Shown: piece after piece, positions 26,301-41,300 of the stretch
Position numbering within the stretch: the stretch's first letter is position 1
Layout of the letters: each line of letters begins with the position of its first letter
Source: Hymenolepis diminuta
Lineage: Eukaryota; Platyhelminthes; Cestoda; Cyclophyllidea; Hymenolepididae
DNA: 64,000 nt
Direction: 5' to 3'
Assembly (NCBI GenBank): GCA_900708905.1
Contig: CAADRB010000043.1
Coordinates: forward strand, 913,926 to 977,925
Notes under the pieces: model-generated
The model's input: only the letters and a program-made list of their open reading frames with translations
The model's database searches: none
Told to the model about the DNA's origin: nothing
Made by a program: the position numbers and the translations under genes

Positions 26301-29300
26301 GGAATATCACTTTAATGTGATGTAGAAGAGAAAGGGCCTCAAATGCAAGTGGCGATAAGTTGTACTGGAAATAGAAGCTGGAGTTCAAGATAGAGGGAGC
26401 TGGCTGGAGGAGTAAGTCGGTAGAGCTGGAGATAAGTAAATAGGTAAAAGTAAGATTAGACGATATATATATGTACAACGACAACTGAAAAGGCTGAACG
26501 ACATTGGAAAACTCCTCTGGATATTTACGGATAAACGCATGTGATGGACATGTTGAGAAAGGAGAATAACATCGCTAGCAAAGACTTGAATCCCCTAAAA
26601 CATTTGATTAACGTCCCCGATACGAGCGTAGTGATAAAAGTCTGCAGATAGAAAGTGGCTCCGGTTATTATAAAGGAGAAAAACAGTCAGTCACGTTCAT
26701 TTCATGAAAATTCAATACAAAGATAGTTTTTAATCCAGTTCAATAAAATTATAAAATTGTCCTATAGAAATTTAAGAATTGAGTATTGAACACAGTCTAA
26801 TGTCTCTAGCATTTGATAATATTTTAAAAATTAATAACTGGCTATTAATATAATGTTACAATAGTACAATAATAGTGTTTTATGAAATTTTCTAAGCCAG
26901 TCTTTATTTTTCTGACTCTGTCATATCTGTTTATCCTCACTAGGATTAATTTTTACTATGAAATGAAGACTAACGATGAAAATGAGTTAACGATTTTAGC
27001 TTGTATCTTGGCTATTAGTAGAAAAGTATGACCATCTAAAGTAATCATCTTATCAATAGGCTTTGGTCACCCCAAACAAGAAACCACGCAAAAAACGGAG
27101 AACGAATTCAGAAATTTAGACATTTGAGTATCAGAGCATGCTTGGGAAGTATAAAGAATACAATATGAAAGCAAATATCAAGTTTGTAAGACTTTTTGAT
27201 GTCCTACTTTCTACTTCTACGCTATCCTCTTCACTTAACCCTCACTGGACTGCTTTATTATTTTTTCTCACTATGTTCAGATGTTTTCCCATGAAGGGAA
27301 AATTTTTGCCTTCCCATGGTTAACAATAATTTAATAACCCAAACTCTTAAACAGCATGTAAATATTGCTATGTATTCATAAAATATAAATACAGTTACTT
27401 ATTTACATTAAAGTTAACAACTAACGACGTGCAAAAAATTGTGAGAAATTTATTCGCACTAGAACAAGGAGGTGGTGAGTAGTTGTAATTTGAAATCTTC
27501 TAGGGCGTAACATAAAATACTTTTCCCTATAAATAGAGCATATTTACCTCTTTACTAAAGAAGGAATAACTATTTTGACAAACATATAGGTGTGGCGAAT
27601 ACTGCATTGGGCAATTATAGCTTCCACAAATCACTTCCTATTTTATTATTGCCCTTTTGTATGTGGAAAGGTTATGACACATTTAGGGTTTACAGTCTAA
27701 TTAGTTACCAATTTAACATACTCCGCTGTTTTTTATTTAGCCAATTTAAAATTAAAATTCAGGCAAAATTTAACTTAAATTTAGTAAACCAGGAAGCTAA
27801 AACCTGTTATGACTATTTATTTATTTACTAAATATTTGTAAATAATTTTATGCATATGTATAAAGACCATACGAGGACGAAGAATACAGTTTACAGTTCG
27901 TAGTAAAATAAGATTTGGACATTAAAATATAGAGCATTCGAGGTTGCCTTCATGGAAGAGCAAAGACATAAAATAAGAAATCGGTTTTGAAAGTAGTCAT
28001 TTCACAACCATTGTTTGTCCTTTACACCTTCAGGATACTTCAGACGTTCATTTCGATTCAGCACTTTCAGAACGATTGGAAGACAATTAGAGTGCTTTTA
28101 TGGACAGAGGTTCGAAATCACCCGCAGTTTTATTGTCACAAAGTTAAAAATGGTCTCTCTTGATACATCCCAGGAGAAAGCATGCATCTGAAATTGTTAA
28201 ACACGAGGTGAAGGAATAACTTTACCACTCTCACTTTAATTATTGCAGAGCGTTGAAATTGCTATTTAACAATCTGTAAAATTACTAAACTTCTATTTGT
28301 AGATTGTTTGGAACAGATGCATTCATGTGCCTCAAGTCATCGCCAGAAGCCAATGATATGTTTCGGGTAAAAAATGAAATTGAGTTTTATCGATATTTAA
28401 ATTTTGATTCATTGATGATCTTTAGATTACTAAGTTAGTATTTGGTGAATTTATTTAATGATTATAATAAGTTCGTATTTAAGGAGAAATGTGAGTAGAA
28501 CCGAATAAATTTCAATTGTATTGGCCGCAAATTATAGGCTATGCAAACGAACACCATAGTCAATAAAAAGGAATGGGCGCGATGAGTCATTCTTGAATAC
28601 AATAGTTCGTTTAGTGATATGAGCCTTATTTTGATATCAAATGAATTAATAAAGCAAAATATCATAAATGCAAATCGATATAATCTAATTCAAGTCTAAC
28701 CCCTAGTCTACCTTGACCATTAAGATCACGGCTTAAGCTCCTGAAATATCTTTTCGTTTGAAGAACAAAATTTTCAAATTTAGTTCCTTTATTCCAATTT
28801 GAGTGCTATTCATTTTCTAGTTTTTCTTTTACTAAGGAGAACCAAATAAATACAGAAGGGAAGTGAAGCAAAGTTACCTATTTATAAATATCATATTTAT
28901 TCCAAATATAAAAAGCTAAATTTGGAAGTTTCATTGTTTAAAATAAGAGTTTTTTCATGGATTTGATGCGTTCTCTGCTATCATTAATACTTTAATATCT
29001 TGAGGTGTGAAAAGCTGAGCAGTTGATTTGAAGGTTATTTTGAAGGCCTTGGAGCAAAAACAACATACGACTAGTTTCATGTGAATATTTGTATTATCTA
29101 GAAGTATACTATCAGGTTCTTGGGTACTAACTCTATCAGGTAATTGGAGTTAGGGATATATTATTTGAATTAAGCAAATATAAATATCCCATTTTATAAA
29201 TTTTGAAATCAAATATCAAGATGTGAGGCCATATAATAATTTAAATTCTTATCCCACCACTGCGCAACTCTCATGATTATCCTTTCAGTAAAGCATGCTT

Positions 29301-32300
29301 TTCTTCTGTTTCCATAGGAAAATGTCGCTAATTGGAGCTTCGACGTATTTCATCTTAACTCACTCGTAGAGGGCCATGTTTTGACCTACATGGGTGTCAA
29401 AATATTTCAACGGCATAGAATTTGTGATATTTTTAACGTAAGTTTAGCCTTATATTTTTATCTATTTTAAAAGCTTTAATTCAATGAAATTACTAATATT
29501 TTCATAAATTTACTACCTTGATGTAAGGAAGGGATACAGATCATGCAATGATCCTATTTGCGCCTTGTCTATTTGATAAGATATGAATTGAATATGAGTC
29601 CAGGGACTCTACTGATTACTAATCCTAGTTCATTGCTTAATAATTACTTGCCTTGGAGTACCAAAGAACCTATCAACACAATTAATTTGTAAAACCTTGC
29701 ACTATTGGTCTACTTTATAATTTACACAATTTAGCTTGAAGTTATCTCGTCTTTGTGCGTAGTTCCTAACCTATTTACTTTTCCAGTTCAGTAAAAGTCA
29801 GGTGTATTGAAAACTTTTTTTCCTTGAAACTCCCCATTAAAACTCTTTTCAACATCGATCACTGTTGTATATTTTTTCAATTGCAAAACATTTGCAGGTT
29901 GATTTCGAGGCCAAGTCATTTAAAGATTAGGACACATTCACTCACGATTATTTTCGTTCAGATAAAAAATTTTTCTCACATATATGAACATCGGAATATT
30001 CCTCTACCGTGGTTTATCATTTCTGAATTAATAACCAGCAGAATAATATAAATCGTAATTATGTCTGTCGATATGAAAATGCATCATGAGTAAAAACTTA
30101 TTTTTGCATAAAAATGTATTAATCTAACGCGGAACAAAAGAATAAATGGAATTTTATGTTGTGTTTAGAAATTACGGATTCAGTTCAGTTATTTCTTTTA
30201 GGTCTTGACTTATAACCTTATCAATCCAGGTGACCACGGAAAATATAATCATTGTGGCTTCATCTCTAATTATATTCCATTTGTAGATACCTTGCAGAGT
30301 GTTGGAGGCATTCCTTTCACAACTTGAAAGCGGTTACAGCAAAAACGGCAACCCATATCACAATCTCATTCATGCTGCAGATGTTGTTCATACCTGCAAT
30401 TCGATCATGGAGGGTTCTGGCCTAACTGTGAGTTTTAATCCCTTTGAAATTTCATGCTCCCGGGCTCAGATTGACTTAAATAGCATAATGGATAATTCCG
30501 TTTGCTTTAAATGACTCTTTTAGGTAAGAAATGATGAAGATCATAGAATTAAGGCAGCAATACATGTACTGTATGTAATGTATTCCCCGTGGCAAGACGA
30601 AAAGCCCTACAACTTTTCATCCAAACATGTAGGAAGGAAAGTTAATTAAATGAAATATTTTCACCTCTAAGGGGAAGTATTTAAGCAGTAAAGGTAAGAG
30701 TCAGGAAATCAAGATAAACCTACTTCGAAGTTCCAGTATCATCAGGTCAACGACTGCTTCATATTGAAGTTTGGTCAAATTTTCCCTTTAATTTATCACC
30801 TTATTCTTCGTTGGAAAAATATGGATGACGTGCTTGTAGTGAGATTCTCATAGCACCCACCCATTGAACAAATGAGTCTGTCAGTTGACAAATCGTCCGC
30901 CATTGTCTTCTCATCTCACTTTCATTTGCAAATAGTTGATGGCAACGAGAATCTACATATAAAATTTCTCCTTTCATAACCTTGGCACCCATTTATTCGA
31001 GGAATAGAGTCTTTTGTAGGATTCATTATCCGGATTGCGCGCTTTTTTTGGTGAACGCTCGGTTAGTATCTGCCGGACCGATCCTTTGTGCATGAGCAGA
31101 TTTAGACACACCCAATCTTGTAAAATAGAATTTCAGTGGCATTTTAGGTAGTATCTCATCTTCTCTCTTGGAGACTTGTTTATTGATTTATTCTTAATCT
31201 TAGTCATTGTGCTCTCTGCATACCATGCAGTTACTGTATTTATAAGGTTTGAAGATGGGGATAATAAAGGTTGAGGTCGGCTTTAGAAAATATAATCCAT
31301 GCACATTTACGCACATTGTGCTTAAACTTTCTTTCAAGACGCGTCCTACATGGTCAGACACAAACAGAAAATGCGAATGTTTGATATAATAAAGATATCA
31401 CTTGCTGTTACACTCAACGTATCCTTTATAGCTTAACTGGGTTTATATTAGTTCAAAGCGCCTGAAACCATTTGAGCAAGTGCAAATCCACTTCTGAGTT
31501 ATAATTTAAAATAAAATAAAGAAGGGATATTAAAATGGATTGTTAAGATTGTAAAGGAAAATAGGGCATGTATATTCGAAGGTGTTGATTTTGCAACTAA
31601 CAGTTATCCTCCCTATAATATAAAGAAAATTAAATAAGTGCTACATTGATCAATTTTTCATTTCCCTTATCATTGATGGAAAAAGACATTATTATTAATC
31701 AATAATTCAGCTATCTTCACTTAAATTTTCAGGATATTATGACAGGGGAAGAGAAATTCGCCTTACTTTTCGCTGCGCTCATTCACGACTTTGAACATGC
31801 CGGGACTACGAACGCTTATCAAATAAACGTAAGGTAATGCCTTTGCATAAGAACCGTCTCTTAACTCTTAGTTACCTTCTCTTGAAAAATCGATATAAAT
31901 AATTCAAATTTTCGCCTAATTTAAAGCATCTTTAAGTACCAACAAAGTAAAATTCATGTTTATGAATATGCATGTGCACTAAAATATATTCTTATTACGA
32001 TTTTTGCTAACTAATAGTAAAGGTTGAATTCATTGTTAACTATGAAAACATTGAAGGTCGCATCTGGCGCTTCTGTACAATGATAGAGGAGTCCTAGAAA
32101 ATCACCACATTAGTGCCGCCTATAGAGTAACTCAACTTCCTGCGTTCAATATCTTTGTCAATGTGCCTCGCTGCCAATTCCAGTAAGTTAGTTTAAATTA
32201 AATTTTGCTTTCGCTGGATTAAGTTTTCGTCCCGTTTTATCTCATTGAGACTAATCTTTAAACCTTTTTCTCTTTTTATTTATCATATTTTCCTGCAACA

Positions 32301-35300
32301 AAGATACTCAGCAAAGTGTTAATTTTATCCTTTTTAATCGTTCTAACCTGCAGCATGTCAGCAGAATTTTACAATATTTCATTGCGGGATAGCACCATCA
32401 ATATCATAAATTTTAATGTCGAGGGAATCGAAAAGATGTGCGGAAGTCAATTTTTGAATTCAGATTGTAAAATATTTATTTAACAAGTTGTCCATATTCC
32501 AAAATCCAAATTTTGCAAATCGTTAATTGGATTGTTGAACAAATTCTTGTCCAGGCTATCCAGTACTTATTGACCAATAGTGTAATTATGGTTTTTGGCG
32601 CTTCCACGCAAATTCTTTTCTTTTCATTCAAAGGTTGAGAAAGCGAAATGATCGTAAATGATGTCAATCAGTTTACGAGATCATTACATAACAGGGCTGA
32701 GGTAGTCAAAATCTGATCCTTTTTCAAACGTGTAAATTATTTGGCAATCGTTAATAATATATTAGAGAAAAAATGTAAAGTCTGCTGAAGGCCAGTCCAA
32801 AAGTGAAGAAAGTAAAGGCTTAATATACGTGTTATATATGTATTCTAACTGAAGCAAATGATATTATCACTATGGTGTTTGGGATCTGGTTACATTGGAC
32901 ATATTTTCTCCTCAAATGGATTTCACTGAGCATTAATGGTATATTACGTTCTCCGTATGGACTAATGTAATTCTCGGTAACATTGGCGGCTTTATGGAGG
33001 AATTTTAAACTCTGGTGAAGAAAAATGAGGTAATTTAAATAATACTGAGAGCCAATAATGGGATATTGCCCTTATTTTGTCAGTGAAAGCAAAGTTCACG
33101 TGTAAAATACGGTTAGGACATGCGGTGAATAGCTTTTAGTACTACAATTATTTAGAGAAGAAGAGAGACAACTCGAGTGATTTTCAGCATAAAACTGAGA
33201 AATCTACATGGCTCCAGAAGCAGCCCTTAAAAGTAAGTCTTTTAGGGTTTAAAGTACTTTCTGCCGAGCAAAGAAAGCATAGATGAGAGTTTTGAGTGCT
33301 TCACTAATGTTAATTTAAGATATTACATAAAAGACAAAGATCTACTATTATATAAAATTTCTGATGGTTTTTATAAGAAACTTAAAGACTATTTCTCCTC
33401 AGATTTTTCTTCAAAACTAAATTCAACGCATTACTAGCATTTAGTTGCTTCAAATATTGACAAACTTTCTACTATTTTAGAGATATTCGGCGACTTGTCA
33501 TTGAGATGGTTCTTAACACGGACATGTCATTGCATTTTTCACAGATCAAAACTGTGAATAAGCTCATAAAACTTCCTGAACCGTAAGTCTACTTTAGAAA
33601 ACGCTATAAACTCGGTATCAAAACGGTGTTGACATTATTATTTAAACGCATTGTTGTTTTTTACTTATATAAAATAAGTAGAAATTTGAACATGCTCTTT
33701 CTATTACAGACAGGTAAATGGACAGATATTTGAATAATGTTTTCATATGACCGCGTAGGATTATCGATCGAGCAATTAACATACCTTAAGCCTCAACTTA
33801 ATCTGTTAACCGTTAATTTAAAAGTAAATTAAATACTTCAAAACTGAGTGTAAATTAAGGATCTTAGAGGCTGCGAACGGTTAACATATAATAAATCTGG
33901 TCTTCAAAAAATTCATAAAGAATAAAATATGTACATAGCCATGATATAAGAATATAAATAATTAAATTGATAAAATAAACTGAAAATAGTTCGCAGGTAG
34001 GTGGTTTTAAAAGCTTACAGCTTGTGAAATTTTGATAGTACCGCGTTGAATGGGATATTCGGCCTCAAAATAGTAATCGATACCTCCAATGTAAGTTTCC
34101 GGGCCATCTGTAAAGACCATTGATTGAAATCCTGATCTGGGATGAAGATCGCTGACGAAACCAGCTTTGCAAGATCCCGACTACAATCAATAATAATCGG
34201 TAAAGCACAAGTTCCAATCAAATAGTTTCGATTTTTCAGATGATTAATGTCCTATTTTAAAATCTTTATTATATTATATTATGGTGTCACCAGGTGATAT
34301 CAGACGATTAAAACATGTACATATCAGCCGCTTGAAATTCATATATTTAGAATTGCTTCAGTAAGTGGCCAATGTAAGCTGAATACTAATTCACGAGTCT
34401 GATTTTATTTTTTCACATTCAATATTTTCTTAATTTACTTGCACTACTTTGATTATCACGAGGCAATTCATTGCAGCATTCTATTTAACAAATTAAGGAT
34501 AGTAATATACTTAAAAATAGAGCTGTTTTTATTTGTTTTTAGGGAAGCACTAAGTCATTTTAGGGTACTTATTGAAAATTTTTAACGCTTATCTTGAACG
34601 GATTAGCAGCATAAGTAGATTTAAAGTTGGCTGGTGAAAATAACGACTTTTTGTAGTCCTTCACTCACATTTCGTCTCATATGTGGGTCAGGAATTACAG
34701 TTTTTTTCCTCCTTTTAATGCATAAAAACTCCTCTGTGCCCCTCATTATTAATGACCCGTCAAACACATCCCAAAAAACGCAGTCCTTTTCTTTCTTTAA
34801 CTCAATAGAACATATTCACTTACTAATCTTTCTCACTTTGAGTGAATTGGGCTGGCAATTTAGAGGCTCTGCAATCTCATGATTTATGACTAAGCAGCTT
34901 AATACCGTGAGAAATTCAGTTAGTAGTAAGGAGCTCTAATCGCATACTGCTCAGAGATTGCTTTAAGGGGAAACCCTCATTCTTCATCCCTCTCTTGACT
35001 GTTTTGAACACTCTGTTCACTGGATGTGTACTTTATGTGTATCGAGCCTATGAGGTCTGACTGTCAACTGTACGTGGACCACCAAGTCACTGGCATGCAT
35101 TTTATTTTCAAAGGGAATCGGTCCTACTTGCATTCTGATTAAAACTGAGGCTGGATGCATAAGTTCTGGTCTCAGAGTGAAAAAATATCAGTGTTTCTTC
35201 CTGGGAGATGGATCAGAAATAAGTCAAACCACTTTAAGTGTCTTATTTCCGTGTCTGGTTTATCTAGAGGGTAATCTCTTCTAACTTCTGCCCATCTTCA

Positions 35301-38300
35301 TTACGACAATAGAATAGAGACAAAAGATACTTGAGACAAGAAGGTCTATTGGTAGAAGTCCTGGAAAGGCGAGGAAAGACAAAGGGGAATTTTCGGAGTG
35401 GTCTGTATGTATCGCAGGATGAATGTGCGGGTGGTGACAGCATCGCTGAATCTGTTTGGTTGATATGTTCACTTAAAATGAAGGTATGAATCGTTCGGTA
35501 GAGACAATGTGTAAGCCTAAATATTATATTAAAGCCGAGCTTTAATCCTTCAATTTTCGGAGCAAACGAACAAATCATGTTACATATTTACATTTTGCAT
35601 AATTGTTTATAATAAATGAATTTTGTTTAGGAGTACTTTGATCAAAAACTTTCAGTTACAGTAGATACGAAAGAAATGATTTGACTTATATGAGACATTT
35701 CCAATGAACGATGGCGGGTCCATATTCACCATAATCCTCTCTTGCAATCCACATCTGCGAGAATTGGGGAAGGGAAGTTAAAATCGTGCCACCAACCCAG
35801 GTAGAGTATTTCCGTATTGACGAACCAGCAATTCTAATTCTTGTTGAAGGTGGAGATATTTCTATCAATTCCTTCATCATCCTTTCTGTCATACCAGGAA
35901 ACATCGTTGAACCACCAGAGAGAACTACATTGGAATATAACTGTGGATGTATAATTTCCTCACAGCTCATAATTGAGTCATATATCATCTCATGAACACC
36001 CTTATATTGAAGTCCCAAAAGGCCAGATTTGAAAAGAGCTTCAGGGCAGAGGAATCTCTCTTTCCCAAGAGGGATAATATTACCATCAGGAAGTTGGCAG
36101 TTAAGGGTAGAATTTCTGTTCTCACCACTTGCGACTAATTCAGCATCAAAATCATGGGCAACATAGCAGAATTGTTCTTTAATTGCTTGAGCGATTTCGG
36201 GTTGCACACTAAAAGATTCCACAAAGCTTTCTGCGAGATCTCGACCAGCTAGTTCAATGCGACTGATGGCATTTGGAAGAGCGTAGTCTTGATAGACAGA
36301 TACGGCATGCGTTACACCATCTCCAGAGTCTAGAATCACACCGGTAGTTCGGCCAGAAGCATAAAGTGATAGTACAGCTTGAACACCAACATACATTACG
36401 GGAACATTAAAAGTCTCGAACATAATTTGAGTCATTTTTTCACGATCAATTATGTCATTATTAGGGACCTCAGTGATCAGGATGGGGTGATGTTCAGATT
36501 GCACTCCTAGTTCGCTTTGGATGATGTAATGCCAAATACTTTCCATATCATCCCAATTCGTTATGGTACCGCGTTGAATGGGATATTCGGCCTCAAAATA
36601 GTAATCGCTACCTCCAATATAAGTTTCCTGGCCATCTGTAAATACTATTGACTGAAATTCTGATCTGGGGAGAAGATCGCTAGCGAAACCAGCTTTGCAT
36701 GATCCCGATCCACAATCAATAATAATCGGTAAAGCATAAGTTCCCATGAGCGGAAATGGCTTCAAGTTATTATATAATTTCTTATTTTCACTTAGCTCTT
36801 ATATTATGGTGTTATCACATGATGGCAGATGACTGGAAAACATGTTCATTTCAACTGCTTAAAATTAATCTTTCTTTCAAGATCAATTTAAAGTTTTAAA
36901 ATGGAATTTGAAAATTAATTCACGAAAAAATTTTAATTTCACACTTATTTTCTGTATCAAAAGGTGTATCTTAAGGGAATTTGAGGTAATTTCAGGGGTT
37001 GGTAAAATTGCCTCAGTTAATGAGCTCCTAATGCGAATTTTGCATTTTACAATGCTTCATTTGGCTATTCCATCTGTTAGTTCTAAATTTTCAGACATGA
37101 ACATTAACTGCAGCCCCACTGAAGTATTATGTTCTCAAAATGATTCCGTAGGAAGTTTAACCTAAATATATCATTATCAAGTCGCATCAAATAGATGGGG
37201 TAAGTAAATATGAAAGGGAATAAAGTCTATAAGATGTATGAAAGATGAAAACAGAAATAAAAAAGTAGTGATTTGAAATGTTGAGAGAGGGCGGCTACTT
37301 ACCTCATGTCCGATCGTCTTCACTTCGAACGATACCAACCGGTGACCAATTCAGCAAATGGCCGAACTGACCTCCCAGATCTTTTTCCCCATTGGTCCAC
37401 TCTGCGTGCAGGCTTGAGCTTCAGTTTGGTCCAGAAAAGTTGAGAGACCACTTCTAATGCCGGTTGAGATTATAAAGCTTAAAAAGCTCGGTTATAAATG
37501 TAGAATTGTTGATCAGCAAACTACCTTCATGTTGATACAACGATAATAGGGTAAACTACTGAAGCCATTTTTCAATTACTCTGAATCACTTCATCGGGTA
37601 GACCTTGAACAGGCACTTCTTGGTTAGTGCTGTTCCATATACCTAAATTTATTTAATCCCTATACTCAATCAACCAAGAATTCACAAATTAGAAGAAATA
37701 TTTTGGGGAAGTAAGACCCTGCTTGATAGAAAAAAAGTTTATCTGAACCATAGCTGTTGGACATTAGCGTTACGTTGAGTATTTGCTTTTCTAACTACCA
37801 CTATTTTCAGTGCAAATAAGATTCGGAGAAGAGAGGATTGGTGGTGGATTCTTCACTAGAAAGACTAAGGTAGTGAAGGTAGAAGCGGGGGTTGACAATT
37901 AGGACAGATTAAAGTATCAAATTATCAGTGTGCATACAAATTTATGTAATACTTGCGCACGCTTACCCATAAGTTTGCTGTCTCTCTATATTTGTCAATT
38001 GGTGATTTTTGATTGGTTGATCATCCTAAAACCATACAATGACTAATACGGGATAAAACCGGTCTGCAACTCATAACCTACTTCCTTCGCCTGTCTATAA
38101 CTATGTGGATTGCCCTAGCTAAGTACTGATGCTCCACTCTTTCCTCCCAATTCCTCTTTGTACTCCTTCCTCCTTTCCTCCATCAGTCATTTCGACTGTT
38201 TGATACACATTTGTCCAATTCAAAATTTGGTCTTCCTATTCGTTAAAGAAATTTTCTCATGGTATCTATGGAAAGATTAATAGTTTCATGATGGACCCTC

Positions 38301-41300
38301 TGGACTATTCTGGTCTGACTCCTAAAATAGCTTTACAATGAAATTATAGCTACTTTAGGAATTAAAGATTTATAAATATTTATTGAAACTCTCGCCATTA
38401 TTTTGTTCCAATGATACATTCACCAGTCTAACAGGAAGGTGAAAATATATTTATTAAAAATATTTCAATTGTATTAATTGAAAAATCTAAAAGAAACAGA
38501 TAGCTATTTCATCAGTCTTAGCTTTGGCAGTTGCCTAACTAAAACCTATCTAATAGAAAATGGTATACTTTTCAATGTAGAATCGAACGACCTAAAACGT
38601 ACTCTCTCATTCTACACGCAGCTGACATCTCTCATCCGACAAAATCCTGGAAACTCCATGAGAAATGGACGCACATGTTGGTGGAAGAATTTTTCAATCA
38701 GGTAACAAATTTCGTCCCCAAATTTCAATATTTCAGCAACTTTAATGATGCCTAAAAGTTGTCTTCCGATCCCAAAAGAAGATTACCCTAAGATATGATT
38801 AACATTTAGTCGTTTATGCCTTTATATTAAATCACTGAATCCGCACTGAAAGACTTCTAATAATAACGAGTAATAATTGCTTAATTTTATGGATGTTTCA
38901 ATAAACATTCGAGTTAATATTCTAATCCACCATATTTATTCTTTAAAGTTGAACTAATCCCAACTGTAACACCACCTTAAGACTTCAGCAAAGCCTTACA
39001 AAACGAATAATCTTTTTAAAGGCTAACAGGATACCACAGCCCTTCTTAATATCAGGAGAGTTGAGCTGGACATGTTTATTGAATTCACGTAGTGGAATGA
39101 GTGAGAAAGTAATAGAAAGAAGATTCGAGAATACAATGTGGAACAACGTCAGTATTGAGCTGGTGGAACTTAGGTTGTGTAAAAAGGACCGAATAAATTA
39201 TGTTTAGGGATCTATCAGAATTTGTGTACTTTGTTTATTGGTGAGCATTCCATAAGGTGCGTGAGCCAGTATATGCACTCTACAGAGAAGATGGGCAGAA
39301 CTATCGGTGTGTGTACTGCGAAAAGTTTACAATAAAGAATTTTATTAGGTCAAGAAAATTAAATTGATATTTAATTTTAGGGTGATCGTGAGACCGCTAG
39401 AGGACTTCCCGTTTCCCCTCTTTGCGATCGACAAACAACCATGGTTCCCCAAAGTCAAGTCGGTAAGACCTTAATCATTTTAGAAACGGGACAGAAATGA
39501 CAAAATATTAGGAAATAATGATATTTATTTTCTATTTAGTAAATATGAATTTAACAGTAAATGCTTTTACCTATCGAAATTTAAGTTTTCTTTTATATTC
39601 TACGACGTAAGATTTAAAATCAAAGTATTTAAAACTATTAAAATTGAAAAGTGCCTTATGTTTACATAACCTAAAATCTATTATTATTATTATAGTTAGT
39701 GATGCAAAAATGTGACTCTTTATAAATCAACTGAAAGTGATTGACAGGAAGTTCGATAAATGATAAAAGAGAAGGGATCGAAGCATGTTGAGATCAACGT
39801 TAAGTTATCAGATCTGACTTCATTTGATTTTTGAATTCGGGTTGTACAATATTTACTAAATGAGTAACTTACATTCCAAAATTCAAATTTCATGGCTGCA
39901 GCAAATATTTATCTACGATATTCAATGCCCATTGATCGGGCCACTTCAATCTATTTTTCCTCGCAATCGTTGAGAAGGCAAAGTGATCTTACATGACAAT
40001 CAACGACTTATAGTTTTCACATAGCAGACATTAGATAGATAAACATTCGAAAATAATGGAGCTCCATAAGATGCCAAAATCTATAATATTTTTAACGTTT
40101 TAACTTGGTTAATGCAGTAGTATTATTATTAGACTCACTAAGTTAAAATCAAGAATAAAATTTAGACAGGAGAGGTAGAAATTTAAATATTAAATTTATC
40201 GAGGAAAGTGAAATTATGAGATCTAGTTACTGATGCAAACCATTTCTGCATAATCTAAGTTGCGATCGCTTGGTTACCAAAGGTAGATACCAAAAAGAGG
40301 GACGAAAGAATGCGAACTTCTCATAAGAATGGCTTCAAGAAACCAACCCTCTACCAAATTTATGCGTTAGTAATGCTTCTCCTAATGAGCTCGGGAAGAA
40401 TTTTTAAATTTCATCTGTAAAAAACACCGTCCTAGGAGTTGCGGACCCTGGTTTGTTTCATCTACGTTTTCGGAATCTGCTTGTTTATCTTCGTCTGATA
40501 GTAGATGATGGCATATATCCGAATTTGCCCATTTCAGAATATGCCATGACAGTGTCACTCGCATTCATGAATGTATAGAACCGTTAGCTGGTATATGCAA
40601 TTTTTATGCTCTGTTTTTTATTCGCAAGGCACTAGTAAGATGATACGTGCTAGCATGTATTTAGCATAGCTCAACGAGGTTCACTCATGATTAACACCAA
40701 ATGCAATTGTATAATAATAAGTTAATTTATATGAAGATCTTTTCGAAAATAAAGATTGGATAAAAGGGCGTATAGTTTGCAAATTCTAGTAGATCGAAGA
40801 GAATGCTCTCCTAGGTCTTATAAAAAATCTAGTCATTCCGATATTCTTCTCCAGTTTTAATTAGTAGTGCTTAGTTCCTAAGTTTATATTCAAGGAAATA
40901 TTTTCTCTTCATTTTGTTAAACTGACTTGAACTTAGAATAATTATATGGAAGCACACATCCAGCAGTCCAAACAATAGGAAAAGTGATTGTATGGTTATT
41001 GTTTTCTTTACACACTTGTATCTAACTAGAACATTTTAGGGTAAGAGCGTTTGAGTACTACTACTCAATCAGTTCAAGCAAATTCAAATAGAGAGAGTAC
41101 AAGCATTTCGCTACCAAAAATACATATATATATGTATATATACTATCTTTTTTCTCATAAATTTCAGGTTTCATAAATTTTATTGTGATGCCTACCTTCC
41201 AATTGCTGTATGAACTGCTAATAAAGATGCACAAAGATGTTAAGGAGTCAAAAGATGAAGCCGATTCTAAGAATATTCAATTCCCTGGAAGTGAGTCATT

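Larger units (their letters stand above)
22641..28302 (+). other. PDE1 intron 5 (5.7 kb)
   Basis: The largest PDE1 intron. No nested gene supported. Holds a near-identical 38-bp direct repeat pair at 24359-24397 and 25944-25981 and a family B fragment at 26240-26490. Confidence 0.7.
33583..38580 (+). other. PDE1 intron 11 (5 kb) hosting the nested actin-like locus
   Basis: Between the exon ending ..LIKLPEP and the exon starting IERPKTY. It contains, on the opposite strand, the intact actin-like gene (35686-36747), its partial duplicate (34047-34440) and a family D repeat (37310-37445). The remaining sequence shows no supported gene. Confidence 0.85.

Noticed and set aside
30801..30992. 63-codon minus-strand open stretch with varied composition in PDE1 intron 8
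   Set aside because: Flanked by stops, no splice partners, no recognised family; possibly an old repeat.
36748..36765. Upstream TTG start for the actin-like gene
   Set aside because: The ATG at 36745-36747 puts the protein in register with the actin N-terminus; nuclear animal genes rarely start at TTG.
40382..40564. 60-codon minus-strand open stretch, acidic (SDEDKQADSENVDE)
   Set aside because: Looks somewhat transposase-like, but no diagnostic motif was found and the flanks are broken.
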